Below are positions 8,520 through 16,397 of a stretch of 43,712 nt of DNA, one piece after another. The notes below the pieces were generated by a model. That model worked only from the letters and a program-made list of their open reading frames with translations, had not been told where the DNA came from and ran no database searches. The DNA is from an uncultured Eubacteriales bacterium (GTDB lineage: Bacteria; Bacillota; Clostridia; Lachnospirales; Lachnospiraceae): positions 1-43,712 of the forward strand of contig URMF01000026.1 of NCBI GenBank assembly GCA_900548855.1, read 5' to 3'. Numbering within the stretch: the first letter of the stretch is position 1; every line of letters begins with the position of its first letter. The position numbers and the translations under genes were made by a program.

Positions 8520-8540
8520 TAACAAGCAAGACAAATACCA

Positions 8541-8595
8541 CGCAGCAGTCGCCAAATAGCCATGCGAGCATGGCTGCTTGGCTCGTTGCCTGCGG
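8541..8595. repeat. Long palindromic stem-loop element
   Basis: A 55-nt imperfect palindrome fills the gap between the convergent phosphatase and kinase genes. From the tip outward, AGCCATGC pairs with GCATGGCT around a 2-nt loop, then GCCAA pairs with TTGGC, and the outer CGCA pairs with TGCG. There is no T-tract, so it is not a classic terminator. It resembles a REP/BIME-type intergenic element. No second full copy was seen in this window. Confidence 0.6.
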
Positions 8596-8618
8596 AAATA
8601 AATAAGAACAGGTGGCAG

Positions 8619-9929
8619 CTACGCCAAATGCACTGCCACCCGAACCAGCATAATAGTATCTTCCTCATCTGAAAGAACGGATGCGGTCACTTCCCCCTCC
8701 ATCCGATGCATAAGCTGTCTGCAAATGTAAAGTCCCAGACCGCTTCCCGGCTTATTCTCTACATTACTGCCCCGGAAAAAACTGTCAAAAATATGGGGAA
8801 GCTCCTTATCCGGCAGTCTGCATCCGGTATTAGAAACCTTGATTTCATACTCCTCTTCGTCCCTGTTTATCTCCAGCCAGATTTTCTCTCCGTCTCCGTA
8901 CTTGATTGCATTTTCGATAATATTCTGAAGAACCTCCACCAGGCGGTCTGCATCTCCATACACCAGACAGTTGCTGTAAGCCCCGATTCTAAATTCAATC
9001 TGGTTTAATGCCATCTTATCCTCATAATATTCCCTGATTTGCTCTAAAACCTCTTTACTGTAAAACTCTCCGTTATTCACATCAAAATGCAGAAAATCTT
9101 CATTAGAAGCCCTGACAATTTCTGAAATAAAACCTTCTATCTCATCCACCTTTTCATTGATATTCTCTGCAATTTCCTGTTTTTTTGCCTCCTCCTTATA
9201 GAGGTTTTTACTCAATGCCTTAGCATACAGCTTGATTGCACTAAGCGGTGTCTTGATGTCATGGGACAGAGATAACAGCAGCATTTTCTTTTCTCTTTGC
9301 AGCTCTAATTCCCTTGCCTTGTTTTCCTCCAGATTTTCCCGCAATAAATCCATTCCCCATACAAATTTACCAAAAAACTTATTTTTGTTCTCCTGAAGGG
9401 GAATGGTCAGATTCCCCTTGGAAAGCTCATAAGGAATTTCGGAGAGACGATAGAATGGGAGAAGGATTTTCTGTCTGATATATACGAAAATCCCCAAAAC
9501 AAGCTCCAGCATAATAAGCGCGATTCCATTTACCAGTATGGTAGTCTGTCCTTTTAATGCACTGTCAGAAAGGTAGGTGACCTTGTAATAGTAATCCTCT
9601 GTAGCAAGCACTACATAATCCTCCGGTTCAGTCTGAAGGAAATATGCCACCTCTTCCTTTGTACTGCCTTTCAGCTCTATCGCATACAGACCGGTTATCA
9701 ATGGATATTCCTCTACCCCTGCAAACTGTATAAGCTCTTCCAAACCGGCGGGCGCCTTCTGTTTCTCCTGCTCAAATGCAGCAACCGCCTTCTCTATTCT
9801 GTTAATGGATACTCTGTATTCCCTGCCTGCATTCTGAAAGTTCTTCTGCGAAAGATAAATATTTATCAGACACATAAAAGCGATAAAACCTATGACAACA
9901 AGGAAAATCAGTCTGTTCATTTTCTTCAT
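8619..9929 (-). CDS. Sensor histidine kinase of the ABC-transporter operon
   Basis: Membrane histidine kinase of about 436 residues. Numbered from the longer start at 9950, helices lie near 13-33 and 135-158 and flank an extracytoplasmic sensor of about 100 residues. A HAMP-like linker follows. The H-box LSLSHDIKTPL puts the phospho-histidine at about 230, the N-box is EVLQNIIENAIKYGD, and the ATP lid ends in GSGLGLYICRQLM. I prefer the ATG at 9929 because AGGAAG lies 9 bp upstream of it; the ATG at 9950 has no nearby ribosome site. It follows the response regulator by about 100 bp and is the last gene of the operon. A role in sensing the transporter's substrate is inferred from context. Confidence 0.92.
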   Translation of the reverse strand: MKKMNRLIFLVVIGFIAFMCLINIYLSQKNFQNAGREYRVSINRIEKAVAAFEQEKQKAPAGLEELIQFAGVEEYPLITGLYAIELKGSTKEEVAYFLQTEPEDYVVLATEDYYYKVTYLSDSALKGQTTILVNGIALIMLELVLGIFVYIRQKILLPFYRLSEIPYELSKGNLTIPLQENKNKFFGKFVWGMDLLRENLEENKARELELQREKKMLLLSLSHDIKTPLSAIKLYAKALSKNLYKEEAKKQEIAENINEKVDEIEGFISEIVRASNEDFLHFDVNNGEFYSKEVLEQIREYYEDKMALNQIEFRIGAYSNCLVYGDADRLVEVLQNIIENAIKYGDGEKIWLEINRDEEEYEIKVSNTGCRLPDKELPHIFDSFFRGSNVENKPGSGLGLYICRQLMHRMEGEVTASVLSDEEDTIMLVRVAVHLA

Positions 9930-10031
9930 CTTCTTATACTTCCTAAGCATTATCTGTTGCTAAGGTAATTGCGAAACTCCCTGTTTCCAAAAGCAAAGTT
10001 GTGCAAAATAAACAACTTCATAAATTACCTG

Positions 10032-10694
10032 CTACTCAAAACGATATCCCACGCCCCAGACGGTCTGAATCCGTTTCGGTTTCTTTGGATTGCTTTCCAG
10101 CTTCTCCCGAAGCCATTTGATATGAACCGTCAGTGTCTGTGGCTCGCTGTTACTGTCAAAGCCCCAAATCTTATTAAATAGCTCCTCCTTGGGCAATACC
10201 TTCCCCTTATTCTCCATCAGATAAAGCAATAAGTCCAGTTCTTTTGCGGTGACCGGTATTTCCTTTCCATCTGCATACAGATGCCGTCCCACCTTATCCA
10301 GGCGGATATTTCCATCCACAATTTCATCTGTGGAATACCTGCGCTTAAAAATCCCCTTTACCTTTGCCAGCAAAATGTCAATATCATACGGCTTTTCGAT
10401 ATAATCATCTGCCCCCAGCAAAAGACCATTTAACTTATCCTCCTTGCTTTCCTTCGCACTGACAATGACAATGGGTGTATTGGCATTTTCCCGAATTTTA
10501 CTGCATACTGTAAATCCATCCATTCCCGGCAGCATAATATCCAGAATAATAAGCTTTGCGCCCTCCGATTCATATACCGCTAACGCCTCCTCACCGGTTA
10601 CAGCAAGATAAGTGTCATAGCCGTCTGCTTCCAAAAAGTCTGCCAGCAGACCGCCAATTTCTTCGTTATCCTCTACTATGATAATATCTGCCAT
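10032..10694 (-). CDS. OmpR-family response regulator of the ABC-transporter operon
   Basis: Response regulator of 220 residues from the chosen start (MADIIIVEDNEE). The receiver has acidic residues at 8-9, phospho-acceptor Asp52 (LIILDIMLP) and Lys101 (YIEKPYD). The winged helix near the C-terminus carries QTLTVHIKWLREKL and ends in WGVGYRFE. An in-frame ATG at 10739 would add 15 residues that do not match the family and would overlap the ATPase gene, so I chose 10694. It probably controls this operon: two 7-bp direct repeats spaced one helical turn apart lie upstream of the permease gene. Confidence 0.92.
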   Translation of the reverse strand: MADIIIVEDNEEIGGLLADFLEADGYDTYLAVTGEEALAVYESEGAKLIILDIMLPGMDGFTVCSKIRENANTPIVIVSAKESKEDKLNGLLLGADDYIEKPYDIDILLAKVKGIFKRRYSTDEIVDGNIRLDKVGRHLYADGKEIPVTAKELDLLLYLMENKGKVLPKEELFNKIWGFDSNSEPQTLTVHIKWLREKLESNPKKPKRIQTVWGVGYRFE

Positions 10695-10719
10695 ATCTCT
10701 ACCTGCTCTCTTATAAAAT

Positions 10720-11493
10720 CTACCAGCCCATATCCGCAAGCCAGTTATTTACCTTTCGTTCTCTGTCCCGCAGCTCTATATCCTCCAGTATATCCTGTAT
10801 TTTTCCAAGCTCTAGTTCTCCCTTTATCTTACCATCAACAATATACAAAATTCTACTACATTTTGCCGCCACCCTCATATCATGAGTTACCAGCATGATT
10901 GTAGTTCCCTCTGCATTTATTTTATTCAGGATACCCATAACCTCTTCGGAGAAACTGCGGTTCAATGCTCCTGTCGGCTCATCTGCAAAGAGAATCTCCG
11001 GCTGGTTGATAAGGCTCCGGCAAATGCATGCCCGCTGAAGCTGTCCACCGGAAACCTCGTTGATGTCGTTGTTGGCAATGTCGATAATGCCGAGCCTGCG
11101 CATTAAATCCTGGCCACGTCGTGCCGTTTCCCTGCGAGGTTCACGGAGCTTTTTGGATTGTGTTGCGGGAAGTATGATATTATCCAATATCGTGAGGTTT
11201 TTCAGCATATACATTTGCTGAAAGATAAAACCCATTTCGTCAAGGCGCAGGTCTGCAAGTTCTCTTTCACCCATTTGGGCAATATTTTTTCCACAGAAGT
11301 TCACCTCCCCTGCGGTAAGGTCATCCATGCCCGAAACAGCATACAGCAATGTAGATTTTCCAGAGCCAGACGGTCCCATAACTGCGACCATTTCTCCCTC
11401 GCCCACGTTGAAATTCACGTTTTTCAGAACGTTGTTCTGACGCTTGTTTACTATATAGGTTTTGCAAAGATTCTTTACTTCGAGAATATTCAT
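10720..11493 (-). CDS. ABC transporter ATP-binding protein (MacB/LolD type)
   Basis: ATPase of 257 residues that powers the adjacent FtsX-type permease. It has Walker A GPSGSGKST (about 40-48), a Q-loop in FIFQQMYMLKN, signature VSGGQLQRACI, Walker B ILFADEPTGALN and the H-loop THD. The C-terminal 35 residues, beyond the usual core, are charged. It starts 18 bp after the permease stop and is followed by the response regulator. Such ABC plus two-component units in Firmicutes often act in antimicrobial-peptide or envelope-stress responses, but this order and permease do not match a classical BceAB set. The substrate is unknown. Confidence 0.95.
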   Translation of the reverse strand: MNILEVKNLCKTYIVNKRQNNVLKNVNFNVGEGEMVAVMGPSGSGKSTLLYAVSGMDDLTAGEVNFCGKNIAQMGERELADLRLDEMGFIFQQMYMLKNLTILDNIILPATQSKKLREPRRETARRGQDLMRRLGIIDIANNDINEVSGGQLQRACICRSLINQPEILFADEPTGALNRSFSEEVMGILNKINAEGTTIMLVTHDMRVAAKCSRILYIVDGKIKGELELGKIQDILEDIELRDRERKVNNWLADMGW

Positions 11494-11511
11494 AATAGTT
11501 TCTTCCTTTCA

Positions 11512-13905
11512 TTATTCAATGTTTGCCGTATCGGAGGATTTGATCTTTCTTGTGTACAGCGAGGTAAAGAACGCGCTGACGACTGTGGCGGCAAGAACGA
11601 TAACAGGGAATACCGCGTATATCTCCACTGGGTTCTGCACATATTCTACGCCCATTTCAAGACCCATTGCTCCGAAAATAGGGTCGAAGCAAAGCTTTGT
11701 AAGAGGCATACCCAAAAGCTCCGCGATAAGGACAGCCGCCGCTGCCGAAATGAAAAATCTTAAAGTGTACTGTCCGTATATTTTGGCGTTCCTCATGCCT
11801 ATGGCTTTCATAAGAGCGATCTCCGCCTGCTCCTTCGCTATAAAGGAACGCTCCATAAGCACGGCGATAAGCGCGGCTAAAATTACCGTAAGGACGGCGG
11901 ACATTTTTTTCACCGCGTCTATGGCGTCGCCGACTCCGGTGGTGTCACTTACGTTTTCGCCCGCTGTTTTAACGCTTGAAAATTTAGGGTAAAGCTCCTT
12001 GATCTTTTCAATTCTGCGTAATACTTCCTTATCATCGGGGTCGTCGGTAAATTTTATCTGCGTACCGGAGAAGCCGCCTGCTGCGAGATAGTTTATATCA
12101 CAGTCGGTATGAACCCTTACGGAAATACCCTGATTGATCATTGACTGATACAGAGCGGTTATAATGAACTCCACCGTTTCGCCCGACGGGTAGGACACAG
12201 TAACGGTATCGCCTATAGCAGCTCCCAGCTTTTTTGCCAAAAGGGTCGTCACTGCAATTTCGCTGCTGTTTTGGGGAGCAGTACCCTCCGCATATTCGTA
12301 CATATCCATTGTTGTCCCCGTACCCTGAAGTATAGCTGTCTTGCTTTCATATTCGCCGTATTTTATTATCGGATACAAATAATATTCCGTCATACATTCA
12401 GCGGGCATACCATTTTCCGCAAGGGTCTGCTCCATATCCTCAAGATATTTTTTAACCTTTTCATGTCCGTCCTCGGTCATAAATTTCATAGCTTCGTCGC
12501 CGATGTCCGCAACGACGTGGCAGTCTGCCTGACCGAAATATTTCAGCAGCTTTCCGCTTTTAAGAGACGCCGTGACATTGGAAAGCATTATCAGCAGAGA
12601 CATACACAGAAAAAACGTAAGGATAATGACAGCATATCGTTTGGGACTGCTTACAATATCGTTTGCGGCAAGGAAAGCCGTTGTACCGAGTTTTGATCTT
12701 CCAAGGCTCATAACGCTCTTTTTGCGGAAGCGTTCCCCCGTCTGACCGTTTCTCACAGCGTCGATAGGTGACATTTTGCTTACTCTGCCCGTGCAGCCGA
12801 GACAGAAACAGAGAATTACAGCCGCTACCATAACCGCACAGGCAGCATTGATAAACCCGTTATTGCTATTGCCGCTGTCTATTACAATAGACTCCGAGGA
12901 ATAATTTATAAGCATTTTCCCGAAGGGGTAGCTTAGTATCAAACCGAGCGCTGCGCCGACAACGGAAATAGCGGCATATTTTGTAAGGTACAGTACCTGA
13001 ATTTTTATATTCCGTATGCCTATGGCTTTCATAACGCCTATCTCACGGAATTCTTCAGAGAGGGTAAAGGCTATGGTGAACCGCAGCACCGCAAAGGATA
13101 TGATTATAAGAATAATGCTCACCGCAAGGATAAGACCCATGATTATCATATCAAAAATATAGGCGTGATTCAGTGTCTCCGTGTCGAACGCATTGACAAA
13201 TTTGTCGGATATATCCGCTATCTGGGACACGGTCTTGTCAAGGTCGGCGGTGTGTATGTATAAGAATTTTCCGCCGTACATATTTTTTATCGTCTCGTCG
13301 GACATATATTCGTCAAAGTCCTCGCCGTTAATGATAAACCTTTTAAGTCCCACCAATTCCGAACCGCAGACAGCGTCCTTGAAGCCGCCCGCAAAGGTAA
13401 ATTCACGGCTTACGCCCTCTATTTCCACAGTAATTTTGTCGCCGACCTTAAGTCCCATGTTTTTCTCTGTGAAACGGGAGACGTAGATCATTCCTTTCGG
13501 TACGCTTTTAAGAATACTTCCGTCGTCTAGAAAATAATTTATCCCCATATCTCTGCCGCTCTGCAATAATAATGTCTGATTGAGATTGGAAGCGCTAAGC
13601 GGTTCACCTTTCCGCGTAATATTCGACTGGGATATTTGGACTATCTCCTCGATACGGAACTCGTCTATCGCGGAGGCGTTTTCAAGCGTCCCGCAAATGT
13701 CCTTGTCTGTTGATTTGTTTGCGCTCAGCGCGATGTAATCGGGCACGTCAGCCATTTCAAAATATCTGTCCAGCGCAGTCGTCACGGTTATGATGTTGCT
13801 CACGCCAGAGGACATGAACATAGACGCTAGTATAATAAATACCAGCAGTATCGCGTTCATTGCCCTTTTGCGCTTTAGGTCTTTTTTCAGTATTTGTAAA
13901 TACAT
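11512..13905 (-). CDS. FtsX-family ABC transporter permease
   Basis: Permease of about 797 residues from the chosen start (MYLQILKKDLKRKRA), which has AAGGAG 8 bp upstream. It has two FtsX repeats. In each, one helix precedes a large extracytoplasmic domain and three helices follow, giving about eight helices in all. Each repeat contains the characteristic IGVMKAIGIRN or IALMKAIGMRN segment after the large domain. Eight helices argue against the ten-helix BceB type and for a MacB/LolE-like mechanotransmission permease. The gene reads as richer in GC-ending codons (gcg, tcg, ccg) than its neighbours, suggesting transfer. It is first in the operon permease-ATPase-regulator-kinase. Confidence 0.93.
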   Translation of the reverse strand: MYLQILKKDLKRKRAMNAILLVFIILASMFMSSGVSNIITVTTALDRYFEMADVPDYIALSANKSTDKDICGTLENASAIDEFRIEEIVQISQSNITRKGEPLSASNLNQTLLLQSGRDMGINYFLDDGSILKSVPKGMIYVSRFTEKNMGLKVGDKITVEIEGVSREFTFAGGFKDAVCGSELVGLKRFIINGEDFDEYMSDETIKNMYGGKFLYIHTADLDKTVSQIADISDKFVNAFDTETLNHAYIFDMIIMGLILAVSIILIIISFAVLRFTIAFTLSEEFREIGVMKAIGIRNIKIQVLYLTKYAAISVVGAALGLILSYPFGKMLINYSSESIVIDSGNSNNGFINAACAVMVAAVILCFCLGCTGRVSKMSPIDAVRNGQTGERFRKKSVMSLGRSKLGTTAFLAANDIVSSPKRYAVIILTFFLCMSLLIMLSNVTASLKSGKLLKYFGQADCHVVADIGDEAMKFMTEDGHEKVKKYLEDMEQTLAENGMPAECMTEYYLYPIIKYGEYESKTAILQGTGTTMDMYEYAEGTAPQNSSEIAVTTLLAKKLGAAIGDTVTVSYPSGETVEFIITALYQSMINQGISVRVHTDCDINYLAAGGFSGTQIKFTDDPDDKEVLRRIEKIKELYPKFSSVKTAGENVSDTTGVGDAIDAVKKMSAVLTVILAALIAVLMERSFIAKEQAEIALMKAIGMRNAKIYGQYTLRFFISAAAAVLIAELLGMPLTKLCFDPIFGAMGLEMGVEYVQNPVEIYAVFPVIVLAATVVSAFFTSLYTRKIKSSDTANIE

Positions 13906-13934
13906 TTCCGCTGCTCCTTTCGCTTTGTGATTCG

Positions 13935-13969
13935 ATTGTAGCATAGAAGTTATTAAATAATCATTAAAT
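13935..13969 (-). promoter_or_regulatory. Promoter and candidate response-regulator box of the ABC operon
   Basis: A -10 TACAAT (complement of 13935-13940) lacks a good -35. At the expected -35 position, two copies of ATTAAAT (13952-13958 and 13963-13969) repeat at an 11-bp period. That arrangement is typical of OmpR-family binding sites that replace a weak -35. Binding by the operon's own regulator is inferred. Confidence 0.45.
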
Positions 13970-14016
13970 GAATACGTTAATTTTAATGATACTAACCTTC
14001 CTAAAATCCAAACTCA

Positions 14017-14039
14017 GAAAAGGTCCACCGGACCTTTTC
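14017..14039. terminator. GC-rich hairpin upstream of the ABC operon
   Basis: A perfect 10-bp stem (GAAAAGGTCC with GGACCTTTTC) closes a 3-nt loop. It could act as a terminator shielding the ABC operon from upstream minus-strand transcription. The T-tract is short on either strand. Confidence 0.5.
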
Positions 14040-14058
14040 CCTATATGCTTGGCAACAT

Positions 14059-14097
14059 AAGAAATAGCCGTCCTGAAAATCTTGACGGCTATTTCTT
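14059..14097 (-). terminator. Terminator at the end of the decayed unknown gene
   Basis: AAGAAATAGCCGTC pairs perfectly over 14 bp with GACGGCTATTTCTT around an 11-nt loop. On the minus strand it begins exactly at the last TAA of the decayed reading frame, which supports that frame's original end. The T-rich tail is short. Confidence 0.6.
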
Positions 14098-14602
14098 AGT
14101 TTAATATTTTCGTGGTGCCCACCTTTGTCTGTACAAAATCATCCACCTCTTTGAGCCCACCCGCTTCCTACTTATCTAAAATCCATACATCATTGATTTT
14201 TTTAAAGATTAGATTGAAATCAGTGTTTATATAAATACCAACATATCCAATGGTAACCCTGTCGGTGGTAATCTCAACTCAGGATGGTTCAAACTGGAAA
14301 CTCTTAACTCCAAGCTGTGCGTGTTTTTCATATTCTTGTTTACTATCATTTTGAGCCAGGTTATCTATTTCATTAAAATTTTTAAGGAAACAAACTAAAT
14401 CCTCTCTTAAAATAGTATTTCCACCATAAAATTCTATTCCTGTTTCGCTATCGGTGATGACATTTGGCAACACCTCAAGCTTTTGTATATATTCTGCCAA
14501 ATTTGAAAAATTAAACCGATTTAACGGAAAATCTCTATCCAAATCACGCTGTACCATTTTATTAAATTTATACCCGCACAAGTTGTGTTTTCTAATCTTC
14601 AT
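14096..14602 (-). pseudogene. Unknown protein gene with two in-frame stop codons
   Basis: The intact part (14279-14602, 107 residues) starts with MKIRKHNLCGYKF after a good GAGAGGA site and stops at TGA (14279-14281). The same frame continues with VEITTDRVTIGYVGIYIN and FNLIFKKINDVWILDK to a TAG (14168-14170), then EAGGLKEVDDFVQTKVG to a TAA (14096-14098), where a terminator begins. The uninterrupted coding character points to a decayed gene of about 168 residues. The TGA could derive from a TGG tryptophan codon. Two different stops argue against programmed recoding. It follows the XRE regulator gene by 30 bp. I do not recognise the family. Confidence 0.7.
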
Positions 14603-14631
14603 AATACTTTATCCTCTCAAATCCCGATTTA

Positions 14632-15093
14632 TCAGTTTGATTTGCTTTTGCGATTTTTCCAGACATTGTACAAAATATCTTTAAGAACCAGCATCGCATC
14701 TTGCTCATTAAATTGATATTCCTGCTTTAATTCGTCCAACATAATATTGATTCTATGGGCATAGTTAGGGATATTCACATCTGCCTGATATGTAAGGAGA
14801 ATCGGGTATTTTTTTCCCCAAGCATTTGTCCAGTTGATTTTTTCTTCAGCTTCCGTACTTGTATTATCAATAGCTTCCTGGATTTCCTTGATGTCAATAT
14901 CAAAGTCAATTAATTCATCTAATGACACATGATAAAGCACTGCTAATTTTTTCGATTGACGAATATCTGGAACGGTTTCATCCGTTTCCCATTTTGAAAC
15001 TGTTTGTCTGCTTACCCCCAGTTTTTCAGCTACATCTTCTTGCGAAAGACCACATTTTTTTCGTGCTTGAAATAAGCTATTTCCTAGATTCAT
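14632..15093 (-). CDS. XRE-family transcriptional regulator
   Basis: Protein of 153 residues. The N-terminal helix-turn-helix (about 4-62) matches the Cro/C1 type closely: LFQARKKCGLSQEDVAEKLGVSRQTVSKWE, then PDIRQSKKLAVLYHVSLDELI. The C-terminal half has no domain I recognise. A GGAGGAAA site lies before the ATG and a TATAAT-like -10 about 45 bp upstream. The decayed unknown gene follows and may have been in the same transcript. This class often regulates its own small operon. Confidence 0.9.
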   Translation of the reverse strand: MNLGNSLFQARKKCGLSQEDVAEKLGVSRQTVSKWETDETVPDIRQSKKLAVLYHVSLDELIDFDIDIKEIQEAIDNTSTEAEEKINWTNAWGKKYPILLTYQADVNIPNYAHRINIMLDELKQEYQFNEQDAMLVLKDILYNVWKNRKSKSN

Positions 15094-15284
15094 TGAATTT
15101 CCTCCTATCTGTTTATAACCCTATTATACTATTCGATAAGAACAAACTCTATCAATTAAAATCGTTATATTTGCTATTTTTCTTAACATAATTCAAGGAT
15201 ACAAATTCCAATTGTATAATCATATAACACATTATAACATAATACGAATGGACTGTATGAACTGAATGAAATGCTTTTTGGATT

Positions 15285-15905
15285 TCACAGAGAAGAGGGC
15301 GCTGAAACAATTTGCTTCTCTTTCCCTATAACAAGTATAGCTTGTGAATTACTGAACGGAACAAGTGGCAATTCCGTACCATACTTTGAAATTACTATCT
15401 CCACAGCTTCCTTTAATGGGTCATTTTTATAGTGTGGTACGGGATAAAAATCTATAATATTCAATGCTTCAAATGTTTTTAACTGCGGTGCTACAAGGGG
15501 ATTATCTGTATCTTTTGAATATTCAATATCAGGTGCCAACAAAATTGCACCAGCAGATTCGCCTATAAATAGTTTCCCTGCATTGATTTGTGCTTTAATC
15601 AAATTCCCCGCACCTGATCTATTCATTTCTTGAAGCAGAAAGAAAGTGTTCCCTCCAGTTACATAAATATAATCATTATTCTCTAATTTGTTTCCTATAT
15701 CTAAATGCGTAGCCGTAGAGATTTCCAATTCATCAACTATAAGCCCCATTTTAGATAATAATTCCATGCTATATTTTATGTGAAAATCTAATTTATCTGG
15801 CAATGCAGCTGTTGGAATAAATGTCACTGTCTTACCTACAAGACTGGAAGTTGTATAGCTAAAACATCTGACCGTTTTGAAAAATTTTCCTTGACAACCC
15901 TTCAT
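15285..15905 (-). pseudogene. Peptidase E-like gene with degraded 5' end
   Basis: The 206-residue frame matches peptidase E / type 1 glutamine amidotransferase-like proteins (S51) from about residue 22: VGKTVTFIPTA, DELEIST, YVTGGNTFFLL, then the nucleophile motif IGESAGAILL with Ser117, and PVPHYK. The first 20 residues (MKGCQGKFFKTVRCFSYTT) do not fit the usual hydrophobic MxLxLTS start. The ATG has no ribosome site, and the -35 of the divergent padR promoter lies inside these codons. Another frame over the same bases reads FSKRSDVLA, more like the family, suggesting a frameshift as well as loss of the 5' end. It is probably inactive, though an internal start is possible. Confidence 0.6.
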
Positions 15906-15951
15906 ACTCTTGTTATATTGTTACTACGCCAGTCGTAGTACGACAGACGTA
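15891..15951 (+). promoter_or_regulatory. padR promoter with twin palindromic operators
   Basis: Near-consensus promoter: TTGACA (15891-15896), 17-bp spacer, TATATT (15914-15919). Directly downstream, around the expected start point, lie two adjacent inverted repeats with 5-nt centres: CTACG-N5-CGTAG (15924-15938) and TACG-N5-CGTA (15939-15951). A repressor bound there would block initiation, so PadR autoregulation is likely (inference). Confidence 0.75.
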
Positions 15952-15996
15952 CCAATGTCTATCGTAGGAAACTAACATAAAAAGAAAGGAGCCAGC

Positions 15997-16332
15997 ATGA
16001 CTACAATCAGCAGCGATGTCATCCGTGGATACAATGATACCATTATTCTTTATCTGCTTTTAGGCGGACCATCCTATGGTTATGAGATTTCCAAACAAAT
16101 CAAGAGCCTGTCCGCAGAAAAATACATTATCAAAGAGACAACACTTTACTCCGCATTTAACCGTTTGGAGAAAAATGGCTACATCGAATCCTTTCAGGAT
16201 GAAGATATGTCCGGCGGCAAACGCCGAACCTACTACCGTATCACAGACAGTGGCCGGCAATATTATAGAGAAAAATGTGAGGAATGGATTCTTACCAAGG
16301 AAGTAGTCGAGAATTTCATCCAAAGTGAATAA
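15997..16332 (+). CDS. PadR-family transcriptional repressor
   Basis: Protein of 111 residues containing the PadR winged helix: YLLLGGPSYGYEISKQIKSLS, TTLYSAFNRLEKNGYIES, then the wing GGKRRTYYRITDSGRQYY. It is the short form without a long C-terminal dimer arm. An AAAGGAG site precedes the ATG. It heads a three-gene plus-strand operon with a HAAS-domain membrane protein and a DUF4097 protein, a set seen often in Firmicutes and linked to envelope stress. The twin palindromes just upstream are its probable operators. Confidence 0.93.
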   Translation: MTTISSDVIRGYNDTIILYLLLGGPSYGYEISKQIKSLSAEKYIIKETTLYSAFNRLEKNGYIESFQDEDMSGGKRRTYYRITDSGRQYYREKCEEWILTKEVVENFIQSE

Positions 16333-16349
16333 TTGTTTCATTTATATTC

Positions 16350-16376
16350 TGCCATAGCAAGCCTTGCTTGCTGGCA
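16350..16376 (+). other. Intercistronic hairpin between padR and the HAAS gene
   Basis: TGCC and AGCAAG pair with CTTGCT and GGCA across a 5-nt loop with a 2-nt bulge. It lies between the padR stop and the GAGGAGG site of the next gene and has no T-tract. An mRNA-processing or stability role is possible. Confidence 0.4.
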
Positions 16377-16397
16377 AATTATACGAGGAGGTCAAAT

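Noticed and set aside
14018..14097. Possible remnants of a transposon or ICE end near the two hairpins.
   Set aside because: No terminal inverted repeats, target duplication or transposase/integrase frame was found; terminators explain the hairpins.
14096..14602. Programmed read-through or selenocysteine at the internal TGA.
   Set aside because: A second, different stop (TAG) interrupts the same frame, and no SECIS-like stem is evident after the TGA; decay is simpler.
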